The notes under the pieces are model-generated. The model did no database searches. It was not told the origin of the DNA and worked only from the letters and a program-made list of their open reading frames with translations. 64,000 nucleotides of DNA from Curtobacterium sp. VKM Ac-2865 (GTDB lineage Bacteria > Actinomycetota > Actinomycetes > Actinomycetales > Microbacteriaceae): assembly GCF_015350905.1 (NCBI RefSeq), contig NZ_JADKRZ010000008.1, forward strand, positions 61,553 to 125,552. The letters are read 5' to 3'. The position numbers and the translations under genes were made by a program. Within the stretch, counting starts at the first letter, position 1; each line of letters begins with the position of its first letter. Shown here piece by piece: positions 28,387 to 37,989 of this stretch.

Positions 28387-29328
28387 ATGCCGAAGCTCGA
28401 TGAACGTCACCCCCTCTTCCTGTTCGCGATGGACCAGCGCTCGTCGCTGCTGGAGCACACCTACGACGAGTCCGGCGGCGAACCGGCCGACGAGGCCGAG
28501 GCCCAGCGGGTGCGCGCGGGCAAGCAGCTCGTCTACCGCGGGGTCCTGACGGCGCTCGCCGCCGGGGCCTCCCGCGAACGGACGGGCGTCCTCGTCGACG
28601 AGCTCTACGGGGCCGACGTCGCCCGTCTGGTGAAGGAGGCCGGCCTGCAGCTCGCGATGCCGATCGAGCGGTCGGGGCGCGAGTGGTTCGAACTGGAGTA
28701 CGGCGACGACTGGATGGCGCACGTCGACTCCTTCGACCCGGACTGGGTGAAGGTGCTCGTCCGCGACAACCCCGCGTACGACGCCGACCGCCGTGCACAG
28801 CAGGCGTCGGACCTCGCCGAGGTCGCCACGGCCCTGCGTGACGCGGGCCGCCCGTTCCTCGTCGAACTGCTCGTCCCGGGCACCGACGAGCAGAAGGCAT
28901 CGGTCGAGGACTACGACCGCGACCTCCGCCCGGACCTCGTCGTGCAGGTGCTCGAGTACCTGCAGGACCACGGGGTCGAGGCCGACGTGTGGAAGCTCGA
29001 GGGGCTCGACCGCTCCGAGGACGCCGAGCGCGTCGTCGCCACCGCCCGCCGCGACGGCCGTGACGCGGTGCAGTGCATCGTCCTCGGCCGGGACGCCCCC
29101 GAGGAGCAGCTCGACCACTGGCTGCGCACCGCGGCACCCGTTGACGGCTTCGTCGGGTTCGCGATCGGCCGGAGCAACTGGGAGGAGCCGCTCGAGGACG
29201 TCGTCCGCGAGCACCTCGACACCGAGGCGGCGGAGGGCCTGATCGCGGCCAACTACCGTCACTTCGTCGACACCTGGCTCGAGGCCCGTGGGGACGTCGA
29301 GGACGGGGTGGACGCCGGAGGCATCTGA
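28387..29328 (+). CDS. DUF2090 protein, IolC-C-like aldolase domain
   Basis: 313 aa. Residues such as LFLFAMDQRSS at the start and FVGFAIGRSNWEEPL near the end match DUF2090, the 2-deoxy-5-keto-gluconate-6-phosphate aldolase half of some IolC proteins (a class II/TIM-barrel aldolase fold). No myo-inositol genes are nearby, so the substrate is open. GGGAGC lies before ATG. Confidence 0.8.
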   Translation: MPKLDERHPLFLFAMDQRSSLLEHTYDESGGEPADEAEAQRVRAGKQLVYRGVLTALAAGASRERTGVLVDELYGADVARLVKEAGLQLAMPIERSGREWFELEYGDDWMAHVDSFDPDWVKVLVRDNPAYDADRRAQQASDLAEVATALRDAGRPFLVELLVPGTDEQKASVEDYDRDLRPDLVVQVLEYLQDHGVEADVWKLEGLDRSEDAERVVATARRDGRDAVQCIVLGRDAPEEQLDHWLRTAAPVDGFVGFAIGRSNWEEPLEDVVREHLDTEAAEGLIAANYRHFVDTWLEARGDVEDGVDAGGI

Positions 29329-29358
29329 CCGGTCGGCGGACCCGCCGCCCGTCGGTCA
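29326..29358. terminator. Imperfect hairpin between DUF2090 and nnrE
   Basis: TGACCG...CGGTCA outer pairing with GGCGG/CCGCC inside, overlapping both stop codons of two convergent genes. Weak because of mismatches. Confidence 0.4.
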
Positions 29359-30126
29359 GGTCTGGATGAGCGGCTCCATCGCAGCGAGGTCGGCCGCGAT
29401 CCCCACGTCGACGAGCTCGATCCGTCCGGCGAGGGTGGCGGCCGGCCCGCGCAGCAGCCCGGCCTTCACGCCGCCGAACGTCACCGTGACGTCGGCGTGC
29501 AGGACGTGGTCGTCCGCGATCCCGCCGGTGTCGACGTCGATGCCGCTCGGCACGTCCACCGCGACGACGAACGGCGCCCGCTGGTCGCGCGCGAGTTCCC
29601 GGATGGTGTGCACGCACTCCCGCGCGGGGGAGCGGAGCGCGGACGGTCCGGACACCCCGATCCCGAGGATCCCGTCGAGGACCAGGTCGGCGCGGAGCGC
29701 CGCCTCGGTCGTGATCGCCGCCAGGCGGTCGCCATCCGACGTCACCGCAGCCCGCAGGACGTCCGAGGCACCGGCACCGGACGCGCCCGTCTCGGGTCCG
29801 GACGGCTCGCCCAGGAGGCTGCACCCGGCCTCCAGGGCGGCAGCCAGCCCCGCCTCGTGGACCCGACTGCCGACCCGGACCACCTCGACGATCCGGCCGG
29901 CGGCCGCGAGACGCGCACCGGCGAAGAGGGCGTCGCCGCCGTTGTCGCCGCTGCCGACGAGGAGCAGGACCGTGCCGGGTCCGTCGCCCGGCCGTTCGGC
30001 CGGGTCGTCGAGCAGCGCGCCCACGACCGCGGCCAGGCCGTCGGCCGCCCGCTGCATGAGCGGTTCGCCCGCGTCGAGGTGGGGCCGTTCAGCCGCCCGG
30101 ATCTGATCGCCGCCGTAGCCGTCCAT
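29356..30126 (-). CDS. nnrE: NAD(P)H-hydrate epimerase (YjeF N domain)
   Basis: 256 aa. Repairs R-NAD(P)HX by epimerisation. Visible motifs: GSGDNGGDALFAGARLA, the LVLDGILGIGVSG loop and VDVPSGIDVDTG. The ADP-dependent dehydratase domain that is fused in many bacteria is missing, so the dehydratase must be encoded elsewhere. ATG 30126 (CACTGT 7 bases upstream) preferred over GTG 30135. Confidence 0.88.
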   Translation of the reverse strand: MDGYGGDQIRAAERPHLDAGEPLMQRAADGLAAVVGALLDDPAERPGDGPGTVLLLVGSGDNGGDALFAGARLAAAGRIVEVVRVGSRVHEAGLAAALEAGCSLLGEPSGPETGASGAGASDVLRAAVTSDGDRLAAITTEAALRADLVLDGILGIGVSGPSALRSPARECVHTIRELARDQRAPFVVAVDVPSGIDVDTGGIADDHVLHADVTVTFGGVKAGLLRGPAATLAGRIELVDVGIAADLAAMEPLIQT

Positions 30127-30159
30127 GCGCTCCACAGTGCCCCGATACCCTGGGAGGCC

Positions 30160-30939
30160 ATGTCTCTCGTGCCTGCCGCTCCCCGACCCCGCGCCGTGAT
30201 GTCACCCGACGGCCGGTCGATCGCCACGTACGACTTCGGCGACCCGGACGCGCCCGTCGTCGTGGCCGTGCACGGGTTCGCCTCCGGGGCCGTGCTGAAC
30301 TGGCACGCGTCCGGGTGGACCCGCGACCTGGTCCGGGCCGGGTACCGCGTCGTCGCGCTCGACCAGCGTGGGCACGGGGCCTCGTCGAAGCCGCACGAGC
30401 CGGATGCCTACTCGATGGACCTGCTCGTGGCGGACGTCATCGCGGTGATCGACACGTACCTGCTCGACGACGTCGCCTTCCTCGGGTACTCGCTCGGCGC
30501 CCGCGTCGGGTGGCACACCGCCGAACGCCTGCCCGACCGCATCAGCCGCGCCGTCTTCGGCGGCATCCCGGACGCCGACCCGATGCGGCGCGTGCGGGTC
30601 GACCAGGCGCGGGCGTTCATCACCGACGGCACCCCGGTCGAGGACCGCGTGACGAACAGGTACCTCACGATGGCGGCCGGTGTCGACGGCAACGACCTCG
30701 TGGCCCTCGTGGCGATGGTCGAGGGCATGCGGAACAGCATCGAACCGACACCGGCGAACGCTCCCGCCCAGCCGATCCTGATGGCGGCGGGCAGCGAGGA
30801 CGGCATCCGGGACAGCGCCGTGCGGCTGGCCGAGGCCGCGCCGAACGCCTCGTTCTTCGAGATCCCGGGTCGCAACCACTTCAACGCGCCGACGTCCAGG
30901 CCGTTCCGACAGGCCGCGATCGCGTTCCTCGGGGCGTGA
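30160..30939 (+). CDS. Alpha/beta hydrolase
   Basis: 259 aa. Oxyanion motif VHGFASG, DQRGHGASS, nucleophile elbow GYSLGAR and the C-terminal histidine in PGRNHFNAP are all present. Substrate unknown (lipase/esterase-like, possibly an MhpC-type hydrolase). Divergent from nnrE with a 33-bp spacer; TACCCT stands 8 bases before ATG, which also has GGGAGG. Confidence 0.85.
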   Translation: MSLVPAAPRPRAVMSPDGRSIATYDFGDPDAPVVVAVHGFASGAVLNWHASGWTRDLVRAGYRVVALDQRGHGASSKPHEPDAYSMDLLVADVIAVIDTYLLDDVAFLGYSLGARVGWHTAERLPDRISRAVFGGIPDADPMRRVRVDQARAFITDGTPVEDRVTNRYLTMAAGVDGNDLVALVAMVEGMRNSIEPTPANAPAQPILMAAGSEDGIRDSAVRLAEAAPNASFFEIPGRNHFNAPTSRPFRQAAIAFLGA

Positions 30940-31013
30940 GCGTGTCCAGGGCGCGCTGACGGGTACTGCCAAGCCCTCTCGGCTGCCGGGCACCCGGGCG
31001 TAGCGTCCGCGCC

Positions 31014-32045
31014 ATGGACTACAGAAACCTCGGGAACAGCGGGACAGCGGTGTCCACCCTGACCCTCGGCACCATGACCTTCGGCAGCGAAGCCGACGAA
31101 GCCACCTCACACGCCATCCTCGACGCGTTCGTCGCGGCCGGCGGCACCCTGGTCGACACGGCGGACGTGTACTCCGGCAACGAGTCGGAGCGCATCATCG
31201 GGCGCTGGCTGTCGTCGCACCCGACCGAGGCCGCCCAGGTGGTCCTCGCCACGAAGGGCCGCTTCCCCCAGGGCGACGGTCCGAACGACCTCGGGCTCTC
31301 GCGGCGGCACCTCCGCGTGGCGCTCGACGCCTCGCTGGACCGCCTCGGCGTCGAGCACATCGACCTCTACCAGATGCACGCGTGGGACGCCCTGACGCCG
31401 ATCGAGGAGACCCTGCGCTTCCTCGACGACGCCGTCTCCGCGGGCAAGATCGGCTCCTACGGGTTCTCGAACTACCTCGGCTACCAGGTCACCAAGGCCG
31501 TGTACGAGGCGAAGGCCCACCACTTCGCGCCGCCCGTGACGCTGCAGCCGCAGTACAACCTGCTCGTCCGCGACATCGAGCACGAGGTCGTGCCCGCCTG
31601 CCTCGACGCCGGGATCGGCCTGCTGCCGTGGTCCCCGCTCGCCGGCGGCTGGCTGTCTGGCAAGTACCAGCGCGACGAGGCCCCCACCGGTGCCACCCGT
31701 CTCGGTGAGAACCCGGAGCGCGGCATGGAGGCGTGGCGTGCCCGGAACGACGACGAGCGCACGTGGGAGGTGCTCGACGTCCTCTCCGGAGTGGCGGACG
31801 CGCACGACGCCTCGCGCTCGCAGGTCGCCCTCGCCTGGCTGCTCGCCCGTCCGGCCGTGACGAGCGTCATCCTCGGCGTCCGCACGCTCGACCAGCTCGC
31901 CGACAACCTCGGCGCGGCCGACCTGGTGCTCGACGACTCCGAGCTGCAGGCGCTCACGGACGCCAGCGCCCCGCGGATCGACGACTACCCGTACGGCACT
32001 GCCGGTGTCGCACAGCGCGAGCGGAAGATCACCGGCGGCCGCTGA
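31014..32045 (+). CDS. Aldo/keto reductase
   Basis: 343 aa. Tetrad residues D48 and Y53 in VDTADVYSG, the lysine in LATKGRF and the histidine in YQMHAWD; the NADPH-binding end VILGVRTLDQLADNLGA is intact. Similar to YajO/PhdYeFN-type reductases acting on aldehydes. ATG 31014 lies 7 bases after TAGCGT, a leaderless candidate. Confidence 0.9.
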   Translation: MDYRNLGNSGTAVSTLTLGTMTFGSEADEATSHAILDAFVAAGGTLVDTADVYSGNESERIIGRWLSSHPTEAAQVVLATKGRFPQGDGPNDLGLSRRHLRVALDASLDRLGVEHIDLYQMHAWDALTPIEETLRFLDDAVSAGKIGSYGFSNYLGYQVTKAVYEAKAHHFAPPVTLQPQYNLLVRDIEHEVVPACLDAGIGLLPWSPLAGGWLSGKYQRDEAPTGATRLGENPERGMEAWRARNDDERTWEVLDVLSGVADAHDASRSQVALAWLLARPAVTSVILGVRTLDQLADNLGAADLVLDDSELQALTDASAPRIDDYPYGTAGVAQRERKITGGR

Positions 32046-32053
32046 CTCGGTGC

Positions 32054-32098
32054 CACCGATCCCGCGGCCGTCGCTGGGCGCCAGCTGCGGGATCGGTG
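32054..32098 (+). terminator. Terminator after the aldo/keto reductase
   Basis: Perfect arms CACCGATCCCG (32054-32064) and CGGGATCGGTG (32088-32098), just past the stop. Confidence 0.7.
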
Positions 32099-32224
32099 CG
32101 GGAAGCCGCGAGGTCGCCCCGGACGTCTTCACAAGCCCCTCGGTGAAGTGTCATCATCCTGGTACGGCCGGCTGGTTACCGCGCCGAGCGCCGGAACGCC
32201 CCCTGATCCGTGTTCCATCTGCGC

Positions 32225-32259
32225 CGAAGGCCCGAGCGACATCGTCGCTCGGGCCTTCG
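32225..32259 (-). terminator. Terminator of tRNA-Thr
   Basis: Perfect 16-bp stem (32225-32240 with 32244-32259), 3-base loop ATC, directly downstream of the tRNA on the minus strand. Confidence 0.8.
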
Positions 32260-32266
32260 CTTCGTC

Positions 32267-32342
32267 TGGGGCCAGCAGCGGGACTTGAACCCGCAACCCC
32301 CGTATTACAAGTACGGTGCGCTACCAATTGCGCCATGCTGGC
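32267..32342 (-). tRNA. tRNA-Thr (anticodon TGT), CCA encoded
   Basis: Cloverleaf read on the minus strand: acceptor GCCAGCA/TGCTGGC, D arm GCGC-AATTGGTA-GCGC, anticodon stem CCGTA/TACGG with loop CTTGTAA (anticodon TGT, codon ACA), T arm GCGGG-TTCAAGT-CCCGC. The 73-nt body is 32270-32342 and the CCA tail is encoded at 32267-32269. A TACGAT -10 candidate lies upstream near 32352-32357. Confidence 0.95.
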
Positions 32343-32378
32343 TGACGCCCTCATCGTACCAACGAGGGCGTCGGGGAC

Positions 32379-32783
32379 TCACTCGCTCTTCGCGGAGAAG
32401 TTCAGCGACAGCGAGTTCATGCAGTACCGGTCGCCGGTCGGGGTGCCGAAGCCGTCCGGGAACACGTGCCCGAGGTGCGAGCCGCAGTTCGCGCAGCGGA
32501 CCTCGGTGCGGGCCATGCCGAGCGAGCGGTCCTCGATGAGCGTGACCGCCTCGGGGTCCACCGACTCGTAGAACGACGGCCAGCCGCAGCCGGAGTCGAA
32601 CTTCGTGCCGCTCTTGAACAGCTCCGCGTTGCACGCCGCACAGGTGTAGATGCCGGCGCGCTCCTCGTCCAGGAGCTCACCGGTCCAGGGGCGCTCCGTG
32701 CCGGCCTGCCGCAGGACGGCGTACTGCTCGGGGGAGAGCTCCGCGCGCCACTCGGCGTCAGTCTTCTCGACGTTGTGTGCCAT
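32379..32783 (-). CDS. msrB: Peptide methionine-(R)-sulfoxide reductase
   Basis: 134 aa. Reduces methionine-R-sulfoxide in proteins. Two zinc CxxC pairs (CAAC, C48/C51; CANC, C97/C100), GCGWPSF, and the catalytic cysteine in RYCMNSLSL (C121). GGAGGAACCC precedes ATG 32783. MsrA is not in the window. Confidence 0.95.
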   Translation of the reverse strand: MAHNVEKTDAEWRAELSPEQYAVLRQAGTERPWTGELLDEERAGIYTCAACNAELFKSGTKFDSGCGWPSFYESVDPEAVTLIEDRSLGMARTEVRCANCGSHLGHVFPDGFGTPTGDRYCMNSLSLNFSAKSE

Positions 32784-32838
32784 GGGTTCCTCCTGCTTTC
32801 CAGCCGTGGATGTCGGCCTCTTCAGTAAACTCGCCGCG

Positions 32839-33312
32839 ATGTCCAGACATTCCGTGCACCGCACCCGCTGGGACCGCCTGACGACGGACGAACTGTACGG
32901 CATCGTCCGGTTGCGGAACCGGGTCTTCGCGCTCGAACAACACGTCTCGGCCGAGGACTTCGACGGCCGTGACCGCGAGCCCGACACCGAGCACTGGTGG
33001 TTCGGAACCGAGGCCGATGCGGTCGGGTACCTCCGCCTGATCCGTCCCGCTGCGGACGAGCAGCACCCGTCGGACGCACCAGCTCCGGCGTGGGTGATCG
33101 GCCGTGTCGCCACCCACCCCGACCACCGCGGCGCCGGCATCGCGAGCGGGCTCGTCGCGGCCGTCCTGGCCGAGCACGGCCACGACCCGATCGTCCTGCA
33201 CGCCCAGGAGTACGTCGCCGCGCTCTACGAACGCCACGGGTTCGTCCGCTTCGGCGCTCCCTACGCAGAGGCCGGCATCACCCACGTCGGCATGTACCGC
33301 CCCGGCGCGTGA
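32839..33312 (+). CDS. GNAT acetyltransferase (ElaA-like)
   Basis: 157 aa. ElaA-type start (ELYGIVRLRNRVFALEQ) and the acetyl-CoA loop VATHPDHRGAGIASGL, ending HGFVRFGAPYAEAGITHVGM. Substrate unknown. ATG 32839 is 7 bases after TAAACT (32826-32831). Its stop overlaps the next gene (GTGA). Confidence 0.87.
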   Translation: MSRHSVHRTRWDRLTTDELYGIVRLRNRVFALEQHVSAEDFDGRDREPDTEHWWFGTEADAVGYLRLIRPAADEQHPSDAPAPAWVIGRVATHPDHRGAGIASGLVAAVLAEHGHDPIVLHAQEYVAALYERHGFVRFGAPYAEAGITHVGMYRPGA

Positions 33313-34403
33313 GCCTCCCGACCCCGTCCACGCGGGAGCGCTACGCCGCCTACGCCGACCGGATCGCGGACGTCTCGCCGACCTACGCCGCCTGGGCGCG
33401 GTCGCTCGACGACGACCTGGTCGCGCTCCTCGACACGGTGCCGCCGAGCCAGCGGCAGCCCGAGCTGCTCTTCGCGGTCGCGCGCGGCCTGGGCGCGGAC
33501 CCGTCGGACCCGGCCGCGCTCCGCGCACTCGGACAGGAGGCCCGCCCCGCCCTGGTCGCGGCCCTCACCACCGCCGCAGTGCAGGCCAACGACCCGCGCC
33601 GGCTCGGTCCGCTGGTGCCGGTGGTCGCGGCGCTCGCCGCTGCCGCTGCGCGGCCGCTCGGCCTGGTCGACGTCGGTGCCGCGGCGAGCCTCTGTTCGTT
33701 CCCGGACCGGGTGACGCTCGACCTCCGGGTGCACGACACCGACGGCGACGACGATCGCGCCCCCGTGCGGTCGTCGCGCCCCGACACACGGGGGCGCGAC
33801 GGGCACAGCGGGGCGCGATCCGAGCTCGTGCGGATGCACACCGCGCCCGCGGAGCCGTCGCTCCGACTGACCGCGGACGCGCGGGGAACGGTGCCGTCGC
33901 CGTCGACGCCCGCCATCCGGGTCGCCGGGCGGGTGGCGCTCGACCCGCACCCCGTCGACCTGCGGGTCCCCGGGGCGTTCGACCGTCTGGTGCAGGCCGT
34001 CCCGCCCGAGGCGACGGACCGGATCGCCCTGATGCGCGAGGCGGCGCGTGTGACGGTGGCCGAGCCTCCCGTCCGGATCACCGGCCGGGTGCCGGACGAC
34101 CTGGACCGCGCCCTCGACGCGCTGCCGGCGGACTGCGAGCCGGTCGTGCTGACCGCCGGCACCCTCGTCTACGTGCCGGGTGCCGACCGGCAGCGGTTCG
34201 TCGACCGCGTCGCGGAACGCGGCGTGCGCTGGGTCGCACTCGAACGCACCGGGATCCTGGCCGGGGTGGCCTCGACGCTGCCGGACGGGATCGACCCGGA
34301 GGACCCGGCGTCCTTCGCGACGGTGTCCCTCGACGGCGTGGCCCTGGCGGTCTGCGACGCGTTCGGCACCGCGACCCGGTGGTTCCGCGACCCCTCGCTG
34401 TGA
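33309..34403 (+). CDS. DUF2332 family protein carrying an in-frame palindromic insert
   Basis: 364 aa. Recognised as DUF2332 from AYADRIADVSPTYAAWA, ELLFAVARGLGADP, LVDVGAAASLCSFPDR and the C-terminal WVALER. Function unknown. GTG 33309 overlaps the acetyltransferase stop. Residues about 149-171 (DRAPVRSSRPDTRGRD and following) are encoded by a 68-bp nested palindrome (33753-33820) that keeps the frame and breaks the domain after LDLRVHDTDGDD; I take it as an insertion. Confidence 0.8.
   Translation: MSLPTPSTRERYAAYADRIADVSPTYAAWARSLDDDLVALLDTVPPSQRQPELLFAVARGLGADPSDPAALRALGQEARPALVAALTTAAVQANDPRRLGPLVPVVAALAAAAARPLGLVDVGAAASLCSFPDRVTLDLRVHDTDGDDDRAPVRSSRPDTRGRDGHSGARSELVRMHTAPAEPSLRLTADARGTVPSPSTPAIRVAGRVALDPHPVDLRVPGAFDRLVQAVPPEATDRIALMREAARVTVAEPPVRITGRVPDDLDRALDALPADCEPVVLTAGTLVYVPGADRQRFVDRVAERGVRWVALERTGILAGVASTLPDGIDPEDPASFATVSLDGVALAVCDAFGTATRWFRDPSL
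33753..33820. repeat. 68-bp nested palindrome inside the DUF2332 gene
   Basis: Outer arms GATCGCGCCCC (33753-33763) and GGGGCGCGATC (33810-33820) are perfect. Inside, TCGCGCCCCCGTG (33755-33767) pairs with CACGGGGGCGCGA (33787-33799), and GTCGCGCCCC (33773-33782) pairs with 33791-33800. The element is coding, in frame. Confidence 0.8.
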
Positions 34404-34508
34404 CGGTCCTGAGGGTGAATCCACGACAGTCCAGCGCCATGCCAGGGTGGCCATCCGCCGCACCCCTACGATGTGCGAGACCCGTTGCCCGAATGTGATC
34501 GGACCGTC

Positions 34509-34805
34509 GTGACCACCATCCCCGCGGACGAGCTGAGTGAGCTCGCGAAGCACGTGCTCGCCTTCGAGCACGACCGTGCGCGGCACGACCGGACGAAAGA
34601 GGCGGAGATCCGGGTCGAGTTCGACATGTCGCCGACCCGGTACTACCAGGTGCTCAACCGGGTGATCGACACACCGGCGGCGCTCGCGTACGACCCGCAG
34701 CTCGTCGGTCGACTCCAGCGTCTGCGGCGATCGCGGACGAGTGCACGCGCTGCCCGCAGCTTCGTCGCACCCGTCGACGCCCACCGAACCGAAGAGGAAC
34801 GATGA
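34509..34805 (+). CDS. DUF3263 small protein
   Basis: 98 aa: LAKHVLAFEHDRARHDRTKE, then EFDMSPTRYYQVLNRVID, the conserved helix-turn-helix-like core of DUF3263 in actinobacteria. Likely DNA-binding, unproven. GTG 34509 start; the stop overlaps the LytR_C gene (ATGA). Confidence 0.8.
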   Translation: MTTIPADELSELAKHVLAFEHDRARHDRTKEAEIRVEFDMSPTRYYQVLNRVIDTPAALAYDPQLVGRLQRLRRSRTSARAARSFVAPVDAHRTEEER

Positions 34806-35404
34806 CGAGATTCCCCCATGACCGCTTCGACGACGTGACCGACGGGCCGCGCGTCGGTGCGCACCGTGGTGTGCACCGTCGTGGTCGCGGCTGGATCGCG
34901 TTCGCCTGGGCCGCGCTGGCGACCGGGGTGCTCGTCGGCATCGGGGTGCTCGTCCTCGCGCTGCTGAACGGCAGCTACTCGTTCACCGGCGGCGGCAGCA
35001 GCTCGTCGCCGTCGTCGTCCGCATCGTCGTCGGTGACCTCGTCCGCCTCGCCGTCCGCGGGCGGATCGGACGCCGGTGCCGGTGCCGGTGACGCCTCGTC
35101 GCCCGCGGCTGCCGCACCGGCGGACCAGGGCGCCACCACGGTGGTCGTGCTGAACGGGACGACCACGAGCGGGCTCGCCGCGAACGCGTCGACGAAGCTG
35201 ACGACCGCCGGGTGGAAGGTCACGTCGACCGGGGACGCCGGCACGACGGGGTCGACCGCGACGATCGTGTACTACCAGCAGGCATCGCAGGCGGCGCTCG
35301 CGCAGGGCATCGCGAAGTCGCTCGGGGTGACGGCCGTGCAGCAGTCGGCAGCGTTCCCGAACGCCGACGTCAGCGTCGTGCTCGGGGCGGACTACGTCGG
35401 CTGA
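34802..35404 (+). CDS. LytR_C-domain membrane protein
   Basis: 200 aa. One membrane helix (about 31-55), a Ser/Ala/Gly-rich linker (about 60-110), then a LytR/CpsA/Psr C-terminal domain (TTVVVLNGTTTSGLAANA, VVLGADYVG). Such pairs with DUF3263 are common in actinobacteria; role in the cell envelope is inferred. Coupled by ATGA to the previous gene. Confidence 0.85.
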   Translation: MTRFPHDRFDDVTDGPRVGAHRGVHRRGRGWIAFAWAALATGVLVGIGVLVLALLNGSYSFTGGGSSSSPSSSASSSVTSSASPSAGGSDAGAGAGDASSPAAAAPADQGATTVVVLNGTTTSGLAANASTKLTTAGWKVTSTGDAGTTGSTATIVYYQQASQAALAQGIAKSLGVTAVQQSAAFPNADVSVVLGADYVG

Positions 35405-35767
35405 CCCGATGACGGTCCCGGGTGGTCCCGGGTGGTCCCGGGTGCTCCCCGGGTGCTCCCCGGGTGCTCCCGGGGTGCTCTCCGGGTGCTCTCTCGGTGA
35501 TTGATCCGCATTCCGCGTTGTCAATGTGACAGCAGTGTTTCCGGCACGTTGAGTTCATGAGGAATCAGCGTGGAATGTGCGCGACAGGCCTTGTCCGATC
35601 ACCGTTCCTGATTAGAGTCACAAGTGGTCACCGGAGTGCTCGGAATGACGTCGGACCTCGGTACGGACGCCAGGACACCCGGGTGAGGCATGCACGCACT
35701 CGGACCCGCGGCATCACCCGAACGATGCCGTCGATCGCCACAGCAGTACCGCAGGGAGCAACAGATC
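35405..35767 (+). promoter_or_regulatory. Tandem repeat, inverted repeat and long cspA leader
   Basis: No gene seen. A G/C-rich tandem array (about 35414-35496) of 10-11 bp units like CCGGGTGCTCC follows the LytR_C stop. A perfect TGTCA-ATG-TGACA inverted repeat is at 35519-35531. A promoter for cspA (TTGTCC 35591-35596, 16 bp, TAGAGT 35613-35618) would give a leader of about 140 nt, as is usual for cold-shock mRNAs. Confidence 0.55.
35414..35496. repeat. Tandem array of 10-11 bp units
   Basis: About eight copies of a CCGGGTG(G/C)TCC-type unit, lengths drifting between 10 and 11 bases, sequence decaying to the right (CTCTCCGGGTG, CTCTCTCGG). Confidence 0.8.
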
Positions 35768-35971
35768 ATGGCCAACGGAACCGTCAAGTGGTTCAACGCT
35801 GAAAAGGGCTTCGGCTTCATCACCGTCGATGGAGGGGGCCAGGACGTGTTCGTCCACTACTCGGCCATCGACATGAACGGCTACAAGGTCCTCGAGGAGG
35901 GCCAGGCAGTGACGTTCGACGTCGGCACGGGGTCCAAGGGCCCGCAGGCCGAGTCGGTGCGCCCGGCCTAG
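35768..35971 (+). CDS. cspA: Cold-shock protein CspA
   Basis: 67-aa single cold-shock domain with RNP1 KGFGFI and RNP2 [11 protein letters not shown] chaperone. GGGAGC lies upstream of ATG 35768. Long structured leader likely (see spacer). Confidence 0.95.
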   Translation: MANGTVKWFNAEKGFGFITVDGGGQDVFVHYSAIDMNGYKVLEEGQAVTFDVGTGSKGPQAESVRPA

Positions 35972-37813
<1,842 letters not shown>

Positions 37814-37825
37814 TCCCTGCGTCAC

Positions 37826-37862
37826 GGAAGGCCCCCGCACGCTGCGCGTGCGGGGGCCTTCC
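37826..37862 (+). terminator. groEL terminator
   Basis: 16-bp stem GGAAGGCCCCCGCACG (37826-37841) with its complement ending at 37862, just after the stop. Confidence 0.85.
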
Positions 37863-37931
37863 TGCGTCCGGGGTCGCGCGCGTGCGCGAGCGTGCGCGAG
37901 CGTGCGGGTGCGTGCGTGTTTCCCCCGGCGG

Positions 37932-37989
37932 TGAGATCGCACTTCGTGTCGGGTCCAGCCCGGTCGAGGCGACACGAAGTGCGATCTCA
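37932..37989. repeat. 58-bp palindrome, copy 3
   Basis: Perfect 20-base arms (TGAGATCGCACTTCGTGTCG and complement). Its last three bases are the TGA stop of the AbiEi/DUF559-like gene on the minus strand. Confidence 0.92.

Noticed and set aside
27121..29262. A 713-codon minus-strand frame opposite gldA and DUF2090
   Set aside because: Antisense shadow: no domain, no start signal, while both plus-strand genes have motifs and ribosome sites.
33753..33820. A transcription terminator inside the DUF2332 gene
   Set aside because: The hairpin is in the middle of an open frame that continues for about 190 codons with conserved motifs after it, so termination here is unlikely.
35414..35496. CRISPR-like array
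   Set aside because: Units of 10-11 bp without spacers; a tandem slippage array. The 20821-20882 repeat also has no spacers, and no cas genes are present.
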